Assembly: GCF_964656455.1 (NCBI RefSeq)
Contig: NC_135718.1
Span: forward strand, 52,295,008 to 52,359,007
DNA length: 64,000 nucleotides
DNA from: Halichoerus grypus
Taxonomy: Eukaryota; Chordata; Mammalia; Carnivora; Phocidae
Direction of reading: 5' to 3'
Positions 25,401-38,840 of this stretch are shown piece after piece; position 1 is the first letter of the stretch, and every line of letters begins with the position of its first letter. The notes beneath the pieces were generated by a model. That model made no database searches and was not told the origin of the DNA. It saw nothing but the letters and a program-made list of their open reading frames with translations. Made by a program: the position numbers and the translations under genes.

Positions 25401-28400
25401 AAAGTTCTGATTTTGTGCTCCGCGGCTCTATCACTTGCCAGAAGTGGCCAAAGGAGGCCCCCTCCCCTGCCGTCTATCCTCCCGAATATCGCCTGGGATT
25501 CACTTCTCCCCACGTCCTACCTTCCAGAAAGTGGTCGCTTTTCTGTTCAGAGAGTTGCTACTATTCTTTGATCTTCTGTTGAGTTTATAGGTGTTCAGAA
25601 TGGTTTGATACCTATCTAGCTGATTTCCTGGGACCAGATGAAATTTAGGTCTCCTACTCTTCTGCCATCTTGCTCCTCCCCCTAATGAGGTTCTTTGTAA
25701 GAAATTTAGAACACCAATTTGTGAGGGTAAACTCCATTTGTGAGAGAAAACATAGAGCAGAGGTAGCCCTGAAGCTGTGAAACAGCTTTGATTTTTGGCA
25801 CAATTTGCAAGTCCATAGCTTTCTGATCAATCTTGCTCTGCTCTGTAATCTCGTGTTTCTCTTTCTTGGTGTCAGAGATCTCACCTTCCTGGTGTCTGGG
25901 CTTATGCAGCTTCTTCTTCTTGAAGTAAGCATCAGTGAGATGTTTGGGGATTTTCACACTGCTGATATCAATTTTGGTAGAAGTGGCAATGATGAATTTC
26001 TGGTGTGTTCTATGCAGAGGAACTTGATTGAGGGATGGCGGTCCGGTCACAAGTAGCAAGCCACTGCTCAGTTGCTTCAGGAAAACTACCCTCTCGCCTC
26101 TGTGGCACCCAGTGAGGATGATCAAAATGGTCCCAGGAGTGATGTTAGCTCACAGTTTTCTCACATGCTGACTCAAAGGTTTTTTGCCATGGCTTAACAG
26201 GTTTCCAGGCACATCTTCAGTAGGATAATACCTAGGCATTTTGTGAAGCTTAACCACTTGGGTACCACCAACTGGTTTTGTGAAAGTAGCAAAAACCTTC
26301 TCCTTCTTTCTCTTTTCAACCCTGGATTTAGCTGCCAAATACTTCTTGCACATGGCCTTTCTGGAATACATAGCCGATGGGAAATATCTGCCAATTCCAC
26401 TAACTAGGACAGGGTTTCAGCTGCAGTGGGGCTTCCCCTTCTTTGGCATTTTAGCCTTGGGGTTACCCTTCTTAGCCTTGCCACCAGCATCAGCCTTCTT
26501 GGCTTCCAGTTTCTTCTCCTTAGTATCCGGCTTCTCAGCTTTTTCGCCCACCATCTTGCAAGATGGGAAAGAGCTCTAAGAATTAACTGAACCAAGAAGA
26601 TGAAAGACTTGTACAATGAAAACTACAAAACATTGCTGAAAGAAATTAAAGATATACAAATAAATTGACACACATCCCATATTCATGGTTTGGAAAAGCT
26701 AATATTGTTAAAATGTCAATACTACCCAAAGTGATTTACAGAGTCAATGCAATCCCTATCAAAATCCCAATGATTTTTTTTTTCAGAAATAGAAAAATCC
26801 ATCCTAAAATTCATATGGAATCCAAGAGACCCCCAAATAGCCCAAATGAGCCTGAAAAAGAGCAAAGTTGGAGGTCTCACACTTACTGTTTTCAAAACTT
26901 ACTACAAAACTAGAGCAATCAAAAAAGTATGGTATTGGCAGAAAGAGATATATATAACAATGGAACAGAATAGAGAGCCCAGAAATAACCCCTCACACAA
27001 ATGGTCAAATGATTTTTGACAAGGGTGCCTAGCCCATTTAATGAGGAAAGGACAGTCTTTTCAACAATAGGTGCTAGGAAAACTGGATACCCATATACAG
27101 AAGAATGAACTTGGACCATTACCTAACACCATATATGAAAATTAACTCAGGATGGATTAAGGACCTAAATGCAAGACTAGAAACAATAAAAATCCTAGAA
27201 GAATATAAAGGACAAAGCTTCATGATATTAGATTTGGCAATGATTTCTTGGATAGGATACTAAACTGTGGAAGGAGCTGAGATGCCCTTCAACAGACAAA
27301 TGGATAAAGAAAATGTGGTGCATATATACAATGGAATATTACTCTGCCATCAGAAAGGATGAATACCCACCATTTGCATCGACATGGATGGAACTGGAGG
27401 GGATTATGCTAAGTGAAATAAGTCAAGTAGAGAAAGACAATTATCATATGGTTTCACTTATTTGTGGAACATAAGGAATAGCATGGAAGACATTAGGAGA
27501 AGGAAAGGAAATCACAGGGGGAGCCGAGCTGTGAGAGACTATGGACTATGGGAAACAATCTGAGGGTTTCAGAGGGGAGGGGGGTGGGGGAATGGGTTAG
27601 CCCCGTGATGGGTATTAAGGAGGGCACGTATTGCATGGAACATTGGGTGTTATATGCAAACAATGAATCATGGAACACTACATCAAAAACTAATGATGTA
27701 CTGTATGGTGACATAACATAATAATAAAAAAAAGGATACTAAAGGCACAGGTAACAAAAGAAAGAGCAAAATTAGGGGCACCTGGGTGGCTCGGTTGGGC
27801 AACTGACTCTTGGTTTCGGTTTGGGTCTTGATGTTGGCGTCAAGGTATCAAGCCCCCTGTTGGGCTCTGCACTTGGCTTGGAGTCTGCCTGAGATTCTAC
27901 ACCCCTTAGTTGCCCCCATCCCTGCTCACACTTAATTTTCTAAAATAAATAAATAAATAAATAAAATTTTAAAAAGAGAGATGGAGAAATTGGACTTAAT
28001 GAAAAAAAAAATTTTTTTAAAGATTTTATTTATTTGACAGAGAGAGACACAGCGAGAGAGGGAACATAAGCAGGGGGAGAGGGAGAGGGAGAAGCAGGCT
28101 TCCCGCTGAGCAGGGAGCCTGATGTGGGACTCGATCCCAGGACCCTGGGATCATGACCTGAGCTGAAGGCAGACGCTTAACGACTGACCCACCCAGGCAC
28201 CCTGGACTTAATGAAAATTTAAATATCTTGTGCATCAAAAGACCTATCTATGAGTAAAAAAGCAGCTCACAGAATGGCAGAAAAATATTTGCAAATCATA
28301 TATCTGATAAGGAATTAATATTCAGAATATAACAACAAAAACCAACCTAATTCAAAAACTGGCAAAGGACTTGAATAGACATTTCTCCAAACATCTACAA

Positions 28401-31400
28401 ATGGCCAATGAGCACATGAAAAAGTGTGCAACATCACTAATCATTAGAGAAATGCAAACCAAAACTATAATGAGATATCACCTCATACATATTAGAATGG
28501 TTTCTATCAAAAAACCAGAAAACAACTGTTGGCAAGGATGTGGACAAATCGGAATCTGTATGCACTTTTGATAGGAATGTAAAATGGTATAGTCACTGTG
28601 GAAGCTGGTCATTCTTCAAAAAATTAAAAATAGAATTATATGATCCAGCAATTTTACTTATGGGAATATATCCAAAATAATTGAAGGCAGGGTTTCAAAG
28701 AAATATTTGTGCACTGATGTTCATAGAAGCATTATTCACAAAAGGTAGAATGTGGAAGGAATCTACATGTCTGTCAACAGAATGGATAAGCAAACCGTGG
28801 CATATATATACAATTGAATATTACTCAGCCTTAAGAAAGAAAGTCTGACATAATATGCTACATCATGAATGAACTTTGAGTTCAATATACTAACTGAAAT
28901 AAGCCAGTCACAAAAACACAAATGCTGTATGAGGTACATAATCAAATACATAGGGACAGAACGGATCCTGGTGGTTGCCGGGGTTGGGGGGAGAATGGGA
29001 ATTATTGTTTAATCGATATAGAGTTTCAATTTTAGAAGATGAAAAGAGTTATGGAGATGGATGGTGGTGATGGTTACACCAAAAATGTGAATGTGTTTAA
29101 TACCATTGAGTAGGATGGTGAATTTAATATGCATGTTACCACAATAAAAAAAAGACATTAAAAAAAGTATTTTGTGATTACTTTTGAAAACAAAGATCAG
29201 AGAGTTTGATAACATACCACATAGGCATGTATGTTATAAAATTGTATTATCTTTGCCCAAAATACTGAAGATAAGCCTAAGTTTACAGGAAACAAGAATT
29301 GAGAAACAAATTAAACACCATGGTGGGGTCGGGGAGAGACAACTCCAGAAAATGAGACAGTCTAGAAAACAATTGGGTCTGATGTCTTTAACAAATCAGT
29401 GTCATAGAAAAAAATGTATGTGGGAGAAAAGCCTGTTCTAAGTGAAAAGAAATGTAAGAAATATGAGAACTGGATGTTCTCATCCAAAGAGAGCACATGT
29501 TGGTCTTTGGATCCTAGTTTGAACAAACAAGCTACAAAATAAATTTTGGGATAATTAAGAAATATTAAATGTAGACTGGGCATTAGATGAATTAAGGAAT
29601 TACATTTAATTTTATTATTATACACTTGCTAGATTGATAAAGTTATTGTGATTATATAGGAAAATGCCATATTTTGAATTTGTATACTTTAGTATTTAGG
29701 GGTAAAATGTCATGATGTCTGTAATTTACTTGAAAGTATTTCAGCAAACAAAAATAGATGAAGCAAATATGACAGCATGTTAACTATTGTTAAATCCAGG
29801 TGATGGCTATGTAGATATTCATTCAGTATACCAATCTCTCTACTTTTTTGTGTATTTCAAATTTTTCATAACAAATTTTAAGCACATACACTGAGTAATG
29901 CTGCAGTGATAAACCTGGTACATACCTTGCATGCTCTGTAAATCACTCTAAGGTCTACTAAGTCCTAGGCAAAATGGGAAAGATCTAGAACATTATTTCA
30001 AACTGCAGATTGCGACTTTCTAGTCATTCCTAAAATTGAAGAGGATCATGACCAGTGATTTCTTATACATGAAATAGAATACAAAATGCTTAAGGGTTTT
30101 CAGTTAGGAAGTATGAATATTATGTGGAACTTTGTTTTAATCATATACATCAGTTACTTTTATACATATGTGTGTACATGATTATGATGTAAAGTCTATT
30201 TTTTACTATAACATGTATGCAAAAATTTAATAGGTCACTGAGGTGGTTCGGTATTTTCCACCAGAAGTTACTAATAATGGTGCCTTCTCAAGTTTCAAGT
30301 TAATTTCTCTTAAATTTTTTTGACAATGCTTTGCTGCACTGTGGTTATCTGATGGATGACCCAAACATACTCTCATTTTCTTTGTTTTGATTTTTCTAGT
30401 AACTATGACTGAAGTTTTACCAAAGGAAAAGAAACAGAAAGATGAGAAGACTTCAATTCTTGGTCAAGCTGTGGTGGACCTTCTTCCTTTACTGGAAGGT
30501 CAGATGTGTGCTTTGCTCAAAAGCAGATACAGGAAAGCTCATAAAATTTAGCTCCAGAGAAGTGCAAAAATCAGCCTTAGTGAATTTGAGGGGTTTGATA
30601 AAAAGATGAACACATTTATCTCTGCCTAACCCTTCCTTCTATGGCTTGATTTGCTTTCTTTTTGCAGGAGAGAGTTCATTTGAAACGATGGTCCCCTTGC
30701 ACCCTGTGCCAGGCTCTCCTTTAGAACTTGTTCGGTCAAGTGTAAAGGTAATCAGAGTTCTAAAGCTCCACTTTCAGCCTGCTGTTGTCTACCAAGTCTG
30801 TTTGTTATAAAGATTTGATTCAGTTGAGTCCAGTTCATCAGGTGTATTCTTTTCACAAGCACACAGAATGCTAAGTTCTGGGAAACAAAGATAAATAAAT
30901 CAGAGTCCTACTTTAGGAGTCCATAATCTACACGTCATGGGTCATAATCAGTGTGATTAAATAATGGAGTGGGGCATGTGGGCAGAGTAGTTATTGGTTA
31001 CTTTGCCCAGAGGTACACGTAGAGAAAGCTTAACCAAAAAATGTCCTGATGGATTAAATTGAATAACACGTGAATGCACCTACCACACTTTCTGGCATAT
31101 TAAGCCTGAATTGGTAGGCTGTGCTAGTCTGGTTTGTCTTCTGGGCTGTGTTTTCCATTTTTCCTGGGGATCGGTAGCTTCTTGGGTCTTTACTTTTGCC
31201 ACTCTGGTCCAAGTGCACTCACTTTCAGCAGATACCACAGTTGGTCCAAGTGCACTCACTTTCAGCAGATACCACAGTTGCCTTCTGTTTTGCAAAAGTG
31301 AAAGAGAGAAAAGGGCCCAAATGACCCAACTATTCCGAATGCAGTTCCCTAATTAACCACTGCTGTGGGTCCATTCCTGCTTCTTGTTGATTTTGACCTT

Positions 31401-34400
31401 GGAGCTGCCATAGTCCACTCCTGTATCTGCTGTGGTCCTCTCTCTCTCTCTTATTTTAGGCTGTGGTTGTTTTCTTTCTAGGTTGTTTGGTTTTTTGTTT
31501 TAAGATCTGATTTAATTTGCTTTCTGTCTTTCTAGGATTCCTATAAATATGTAGTCCACTGATAGCATTTCTTATTTTCCAGGGATGTTATAGCATTATT
31601 CTTTTATTGGAGGTAAAGATATAATTTAGTATCTTTCTGTAATTCCATGTGACTTGTGCTAGAAAGAGGTATATATCTTTGCTCAGTCTGCCTTCATTGG
31701 TCCAGTCTCCCTGCTTATATACTTACATGTACTTATGTTGATTTTCCTTACATATCTTTAGAAGAAAAATTAGTCAAATGGATTATTAGTCCTTAGGATG
31801 TTTGTTCATAGTATTTCTGTGTTTGCTTGTTTTACACATTCAATGAAAAGAATATATCACACTTAATTTCCATTCACTTGAGAGTTCTCACTAATTTTAT
31901 ATTTAAGCATCTACACTGATTATTCTCAAGACTCAAAGAGTAAAATGACATAAACCTGTCCTTGGAAAAGAGTTTCCAATTCATCTTCAAGTATTTCCTG
32001 TCATGATTGAGTGATACAAATTAGAAAACTTCGGGACATTTTACTTATCTTTCCAGAGACATACTGGTCAGAGGTGTCACATTCTTCAATGCCTCTCTTT
32101 CTTAAAATCTTCTTCCCTTTGGTGTTCTCACTTCCCGCTCACTGACTGTACCTTCTCAGGTTCCTGCACCAGACCTCTTTCCTCTGCCCATGTCTTATGT
32201 GTGAAGGTTCTAACCTTGGCCACCTTTTCTTCTTAGTCTGTGTTCATATTCCTGGGTTGCGGGGGGAGATTATTCATTATTTAACAGTATGAGTGCTTCC
32301 TTGGACCCTAAATACAACCAATCCCCAAATCTGCCTTTCAGCAAATCCAGCCTTTTATATCTCCTAAGTGCCTCTGGACTCTTCTCTTCTTAGCTTTATT
32401 CCTACTCTTTATTGCCTTATAACCTCTCATTGGAACATTACAAGTAGCCTTATAACTGCTCTTACCTCCCTCCAGTTCCACCTTCTCACTCTTGTCGGGT
32501 GACTTAGAAGTAAATAGGATCACATCTCATCCCCTGTTCAGTACTATGTAGTTCATGGATTCCCCTACTTCTTACATGTTAAGGTCCAGATTCCTTAGCA
32601 GGCATGCAACAGCTTTTATAATAGGAATCTGCCACTTGTTCAATATCATCTCCCAGACTCCCCTTCTTATGCTTTATATTCTAAAATCCTGAACTACTTA
32701 CACCTGAACAAAATACACCATGCTGTTTCAATCCTCTTTTACATAAACTCTTCTTTTAGTTCAGAATTATTTTCTTTCCTTTCTCTGCTTATCTAAATTG
32801 CAAACTTTTAGTAATTTATTTTATAGAAGTCAATTTAGGCATCACCATCTCTCGTCCCCACCCCAATAATTAATTATTCACTTCCTCTTTAGTGCTCCTT
32901 GACTAGGGCATTTTATACAGGTCTCTATTATAGGATTTATCATAAATCATGGAATTACAATATGAATCCCATAATAAAAGGGGCCATGTCTCCTTTATCA
33001 TTATATTCCTAGTGCTGTGGTAAAGTGCCTGGCATATAATTAGCAACCAATACACATTTTATTTTATTTATTTTTTATATGGAATGCTTCATGAATTTAT
33101 GTGTCATCCTTGTGTGGGAGACATGCTAATCTTTGTATTGTTCTAACCAATATACATTTTAAAGCTTCTTTCTATTGTATCCTGTGTGTGAATGTTAGAT
33201 ACATACATATATATCTATATCTATACCTATATCCGTATATATATGGGTATATACATATATATTTGAAAAAATATTTTCTTGGGGCGCTTGGGTGGCTCAG
33301 TCTGTTAAGCATCTGCCTTTGGCTCGGGTCATGATTGCAGGGTCCTGGGATGGAGACCCACATGGGGCTCCCTGCTCAGCGGAAAGCCTGCTTCTCTCCA
33401 TCTGCTGCTCCCCCCGCTTGTGTGCTCGCTCCCCCTCTCTCTCTGTCAAATAAATAAATAAAATCTTTAAAAAAAAGAAGAAAAAGAAAAAATATTTTCT
33501 TATTAAAAAGCACATTTCCCACCCTCCATGCCTGTCAGCACATGGACTTGTCAGTGTGCTGATGGGCCAACTTCAGGGCCACATGGGGGCCAGTCTGTGG
33601 ATGTACTTTAAGGAGTTTCAGGAAGGGGCCTCCCCTGCCTGCACTTAACCCCATGGTTTGAGGGCCCCAGGAGCTGACATTTGTATCGTGTTTGTAAAGC
33701 TCAGATGTCTCAAGTCTGGGCCGTGCCAGGCAAGGAGAAAAATTAAAGAGTCAGGGTTTTTCCAGAAAAAAAATAAAATACAAATAAAAGCACATTTGCC
33801 AAATCAGAATTTCTTTTTTTTCCCCCAAGGTCATTACAAAGTTCTTTTTTTTTATATTTTTATTTTTTATTAAAGATTTTATTTATTCATGTTAGACACA
33901 GAGATACAGAGAGAGCGAGGATGAGCAGGGGGAGAGGCAGAGGGAGAGGGAGAAGAGGTTCCCCGCTGAGCCAGGAACCTGATATGGGGCTTGATCCCAG
34001 GACGCTGGGATCATGACCTGAGCTGAAGGCAGACACTTAACCATCTGAGCCACCTAGGGGCCCCTTTTTTGTTTTTTGTTTTTTGAAATTACATTTCAAC
34101 TTTACTTTTTAAGATTTACCTAGTAGAGTGATGTTCTACATTTTGTTAATACAAATAAACAACATATCCACATATGATATGTACATCTCATGAACTAGCA
34201 GGCTATCTGAACACCATTTCCAGCATTGTTTCTGAGAATTTCTATTGGAGACATAACTTGGAAATTTCTCATTGTAGAATATGTAATTCTTTTTTTCCTT
34301 AAGGATTATTTTAGAGAGAGATAGAGCATGCATGTGTGCGAGCAGGGGGAGGAGCAGAAGGAGAAGGAAAGAGAGAATCTCAAGCAGACTTCCCGCTGAG

Positions 34401-37400
34401 TGTGGAGCCCAAAGTGGGGCTTGATCTCAGGACCCTGAGATCATGATCTGAGCAGAAACCCAGAGTCAGACACTCAACTGACTGAGCCACCCAGGCGCCC
34501 CAGTAGAATGTGTAATTCTTTAACAATAATATTAATTATTCTATTAATGTTGATTTCTAAGAAAATAAAAATGAACAAATTATTTTTCTCCTCTCTAATT
34601 AAAACATGAGCTGTCTTGATAGCCCTACTTGGGTACATCACTAACATCGAATCCTTGGTAGCTCTTCTAAAAAACTCATTTTTTGAGCTTGTTCATGCTG
34701 TCAAGAAATACTTTCTCATCTGTGAAAAATGGAAATATATTAAAGAATATGATTTTCAAATATTTAGTAAAAAAACCTAAAATTTTATTTTATTTATTTA
34801 TTTATTTTAGATTTTACTTAAATTCAAGTTGTTAACATATAGTGTATTATTAGTTTCAGGGGTAGAATTTAATGATTCATCAGTTGTATATAATACCCAG
34901 TGTTCATTACATCAAGTGCCCTCCTTAATGCCCATCACCCGTTACCCCATCCCCCCACCCACCTCCCCTCCAGCAACCCTCAGTTTGTTCCCTATTGTTA
35001 AGAGCATGTTATGGTTTGCCTCCCTCTCTGTTTTTATCTTATTTTATTTTTCCTTCCCTTCCCCATGTTCATCTGTGTTGTTTTTTAAATTCCACATGTG
35101 AGTGAAATCATTTGGTATTTGTCTTTCTCTGACTTATTTCACTTAGCATAATACACTAGCTCCATCCACGTCATTGCAAATGGCAAGATTTCATTCTTTT
35201 TGGTGGCCAAGTAATATTCCATTATATATATATATCACATCTTCTTTATCCATTCATCAGTTGATGGACATCTGGGCTCTTTCCATATTTTGGCTATTGT
35301 GGACATTGCTGCTATAAACATTGGGGCGCAGGTACCCCCTGGAATCACTATATATCCTTTGGATAAATACCTAGGAGTGCGATTGCTGGGTCATAGGGTA
35401 GCTCTATTGTCAACTTTTTGAGGAACCTCCATACGGTTTTCCAGAGTGGCTGTACCAGTTTGCATTCCTACCAACAGTGCAAAAGGATCCCCCTTTCTCT
35501 GTATCCTCACCAACATCGGTTGTTTCCTGAGTTGTTAATGTTAGCCATTCTGACTAGTGTGAGGTGTTATCTATCTCATTGTGGTTTTGATTTGTATTTC
35601 TCTGATACCAAGTGATGTTGAACATTTTTTCATGTGTCTTTTAGCCATTTGTATGTCTTCTTTGGAGAAATGTCTGTTCATGTATTCTGCCCATTTCTTG
35701 ATTGGATTATTTGTTCTTTGGGTGTTGAGTTTGATAAATTCTTTATAGATTTTGGATACTAGCCCTTTATCTGATATGTCATTTGCAAATGTCTTCTCCA
35801 TTCTGTAGGTTTGCCTTTTAGTTTTGTTGATTATTTCCTTTGCTGTGCAAAAGCTTTTTATCTTGATGAAGTCCCAATAGTTCATTTCTGCTTTTGTTTC
35901 TCTTGCTTCTGGAGACATGTCTAGTAAGAAGTTGCTGTGACCAAGGTCAAAGAGGTTGCTGCCTGTGTTCTCCTCTAGGATTTTGATGGATCCCTGTCTC
36001 ACATTTAGATTTTTCATCCATTTGAATTTATTTTTTTGTATGGTATAAGAAAGTGGTCCAGTTTTGTTCTTCTGCATGTGGCTGTCTAATTTTCCCAATG
36101 CCATTTGTTGAAGAGACTGTCTTTTTTCCATTGTATATTCTTTCCTGCCATATAGCTGAGGGTCCATTTCTGGGCTCTCTGTTCTGTTCCATTGATCTAT
36201 GTGTCTGTTTTTGTGCCAGTGCCATACTGTCTTGATGATTACAGCTTTATAATACAGCTTTGACGTCCAGAACTCTGATGTGTCCAGCTTTGGTTTTCCT
36301 TTTCAACATTACTTTGGCTATTTGGGGTATTTTCTGGTTCCATACAAATTTTAGGATTGTTTTTTCCAGCTCTGTGAATAATGCTGGTGTTATTTTGATA
36401 GGGATTGCATTGAATGTGTAGATTGCTTTGGGTAGTATAGACATTTTAACAATATTTGTTCTTCCAATCCATGAGCATGGAATGTTTTTCCATTTCTTTG
36501 TGCCTTCCTCAATTTCTTTCAAAAGCACTCTATAGTTTTCAGAATACAGATCTTTTACCTCTTTGATTAGGTTTATTCCTAGGTATCTTATAGTTTTTGG
36601 TGCAATTGTAAATGGGATTGATTCCTTGATTTCTCTTTCTGCTGCTTCATTATTGGTGTATAGAAATGCAGTAGACTTCTGTGCATTGATTTTATATCCT
36701 GTGAGTTTACTGAATTCCTGTATCAGTTCTAGCAATTTTTTGGTGGAGTCTAATTTTTAAAAAAGTACTACATTTAAATTACAAAGATAGTCACAGAATA
36801 TAAACTGGCAAAAAAAGCAACCCAATGTCACTCATGTGAAACTACTATTAACATTTCAGTATAGGACCTTCCAATTCCTCTTTTATATGTATTTGTATAC
36901 ATATGTGACCTCAGTATGGTAGAGGGGAAAGGCCTCTAGCTTAGGAATAAGATTCTCATCTCAGCTGTAGTTCTAACTCATGAGACTTAGAGAAAGTTAT
37001 TTGAATCCTCTATATGGAAATAATTAAACTTGACCTTCTTACCTTGAACAGTGATATGAGATTCAAATAAGATAATGAAAAAAGGGGCTGGGGGTGGGAA
37101 GGCCTCTGGCATTCTCAAAATGCTGCATAATTTTATTCTTTTCCAGCAGTGCAGTCTTGAAGTTAAAGTATTTGTGGCAGAACCCTTATTGACCACAGCA
37201 CAGATCTTAGGAGGCAATCTACTGAAAGTCACATTGGAGGCTGCCTACTCTGTGCCTGAATCTTTCATTCCAGTAGGGCCTATGCAGAACTACATGGTTG
37301 GTATGCAAGTTCCATCAGTTGGAGAGGTAAAGCCCTACAACCAGATATTTATATAGATTTAAACACTCATATGGTCATCTCTTCCTCACTTGCTAAGATT

Positions 37401-38728
37401 TCATTCAAAGCAAGCTCTCAATTAATGGCTGAGATTTTCTTTAGGTTTAAAAAAATAAAGTTTACTTCTGTTTTATATGTAGATATCTATAGTTTACATA
37501 TACATAATAGTATATATTACATATAATTTATGTCAATAAATATATATTTATGGTGGAAAATATGTAAGGCATTTTAAAATTGACTATTTTTAATGTGTTT
37601 CTATATATTACTTTTATGCGTGTATTTTGTGGATTTGTGTGCTTAATTGTATAAAACTTTCTCTTAATTTCAGGTTATTTTCTTAGTCCAAATTTCTTTT
37701 TTTTTTTTTTTTAAGATTATTTATTTATTTTGAGGGGGGGAGAGGGAGTGCAGGTGCGTAGGGCAGAGGGGCAGAGGGGCAGAGGGAAATGGAGAGAGAA
37801 TTTCAAGCAGAGTCCCTGCTGACTGCAGAGCCTGACACACACTGCTGGATCCCATGACCCTGAGATCATGACCTGAGCCAAAATCAAGAGTCAGATGCTC
37901 AACCGAGCCACCCAGGCACCCCTCTTAGTCAACATTTCTATGGAATGATTGTGTTGGATTTTTTGAGGCTCTTGATAGAGATTTCCAAATTGCTTGCTAA
38001 AAAGGTATAATTAGTTAATACTGCCATCTGTTTTATTGACATCTACATTTCAGTAGGAACCCTCCAATTCCTCTTCACCATTTACATTCCCACCAGCAGT
38101 ATAAAGGGTTCCAATTTCTCCATATCCTCGTCCATATTTATTATTTTTTTGTTTTTTTTTGTTTTGTGATAATACCCATTCTAATAGGTGTGAAGTGGCA
38201 TCTTCTTGTGTTTTAGATTTGCATTTCCCTAATGACTGATGACGTTGAACATCTTTTTCCATGCTTATATTGCCATTTGTATATATATATACTTTTTAAA
38301 GATTTTATTTATTTATTTGACAGAGAGAGACACAGAGAGAGAGGGAACACAAGCAGGGGGAGTGGGAGAGGGAGAAGCAGGCTTCCCGCAGAGCAGGGAG
38401 CCCGAGGCGGGGCTCGATCCCAGGACCCTGGGATCATGACCTGAGCTGAAGGCAGACGCTTAATGACTGAGCCACCCAGGTGCCCCGGATAATTAGTTTT
38501 CTGCATCATTTATTGAAAAGATTGTCCGGGGCGCCTGGGTGGCTCAGTCGGTTAAGTGTCTGCCTTCAGCTCAGGTCATGATCCCAGCATCCTGGGATTG
38601 AGCCCCACATTGGGCTCCTTGCTCAGTGGGGAGCCTGCTTCTCCCTCTCCCTCTGCCCGCCACTCCACCTGCTTGTGCTTTCTCTCTCTCTCTTTCTCTG
38701 TCAAATAAATAAATAAAATCTTTTAAAA

Positions 38729-38788
<60 letters not shown>

Positions 38789-38804
38789 AAAAAAAAGAAA
38801 GAAA

Positions 38805-38840
<36 letters not shown>

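Larger units (their letters stand above)
18399..25682 (-). mobile_element. Near full-length antisense L1 (copy A), 5' end joined to RPL6
   Basis: About 7.06 kb of L1 once an internal SINE is removed. On the minus strand the order is GC-rich 5'UTR (25682 to about 24640), AT-rich repeated 5'UTR segment (about 24560-24022), ORF1 (about 23900-23000), ORF2 (22909 to about 19000) and a double-module 3'UTR (about 18900-18441). ORF2 endonuclease motifs [15 protein letters not shown] and [10 protein letters not shown] and the reverse-transcriptase [10 protein letters not shown] motif are readable. The frames are broken by stops and frameshifts, and the endonuclease glutamate is replaced (QKTH instead of QETH). 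It lies in CFAP70 intron 3, antisense, inside an older sense L1. A single TSD pair brackets it together with the RPL6 pseudogene. Confidence 0.93.
26589..29165 (+). mobile_element. Old sense L1 ORF2 and 3' end, right part
   Basis: Continues the L1 interrupted at 18398, with ORF2 C-terminal text, and ends in A-rich sequence near 29165. It is interrupted by a younger L1 3' end (27265-27732) and SINEs at 27775 and 28006. Confidence 0.8.

Noticed and set aside
24745..25571. Long plus-strand frames in a GC-rich block, initially read as a possible intronic gene or alternative promoter exon
   Set aside because: The block is the L1 copy A 5'UTR; a parallel set of frames occurs in copy B at 57098-57680.
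25706..26554. Functional RPL6 retrogene
   Set aside because: Two in-frame TGA stops at codons 46 and 135, and missing codons; downstream re-initiation would lack most of the N-terminal half.
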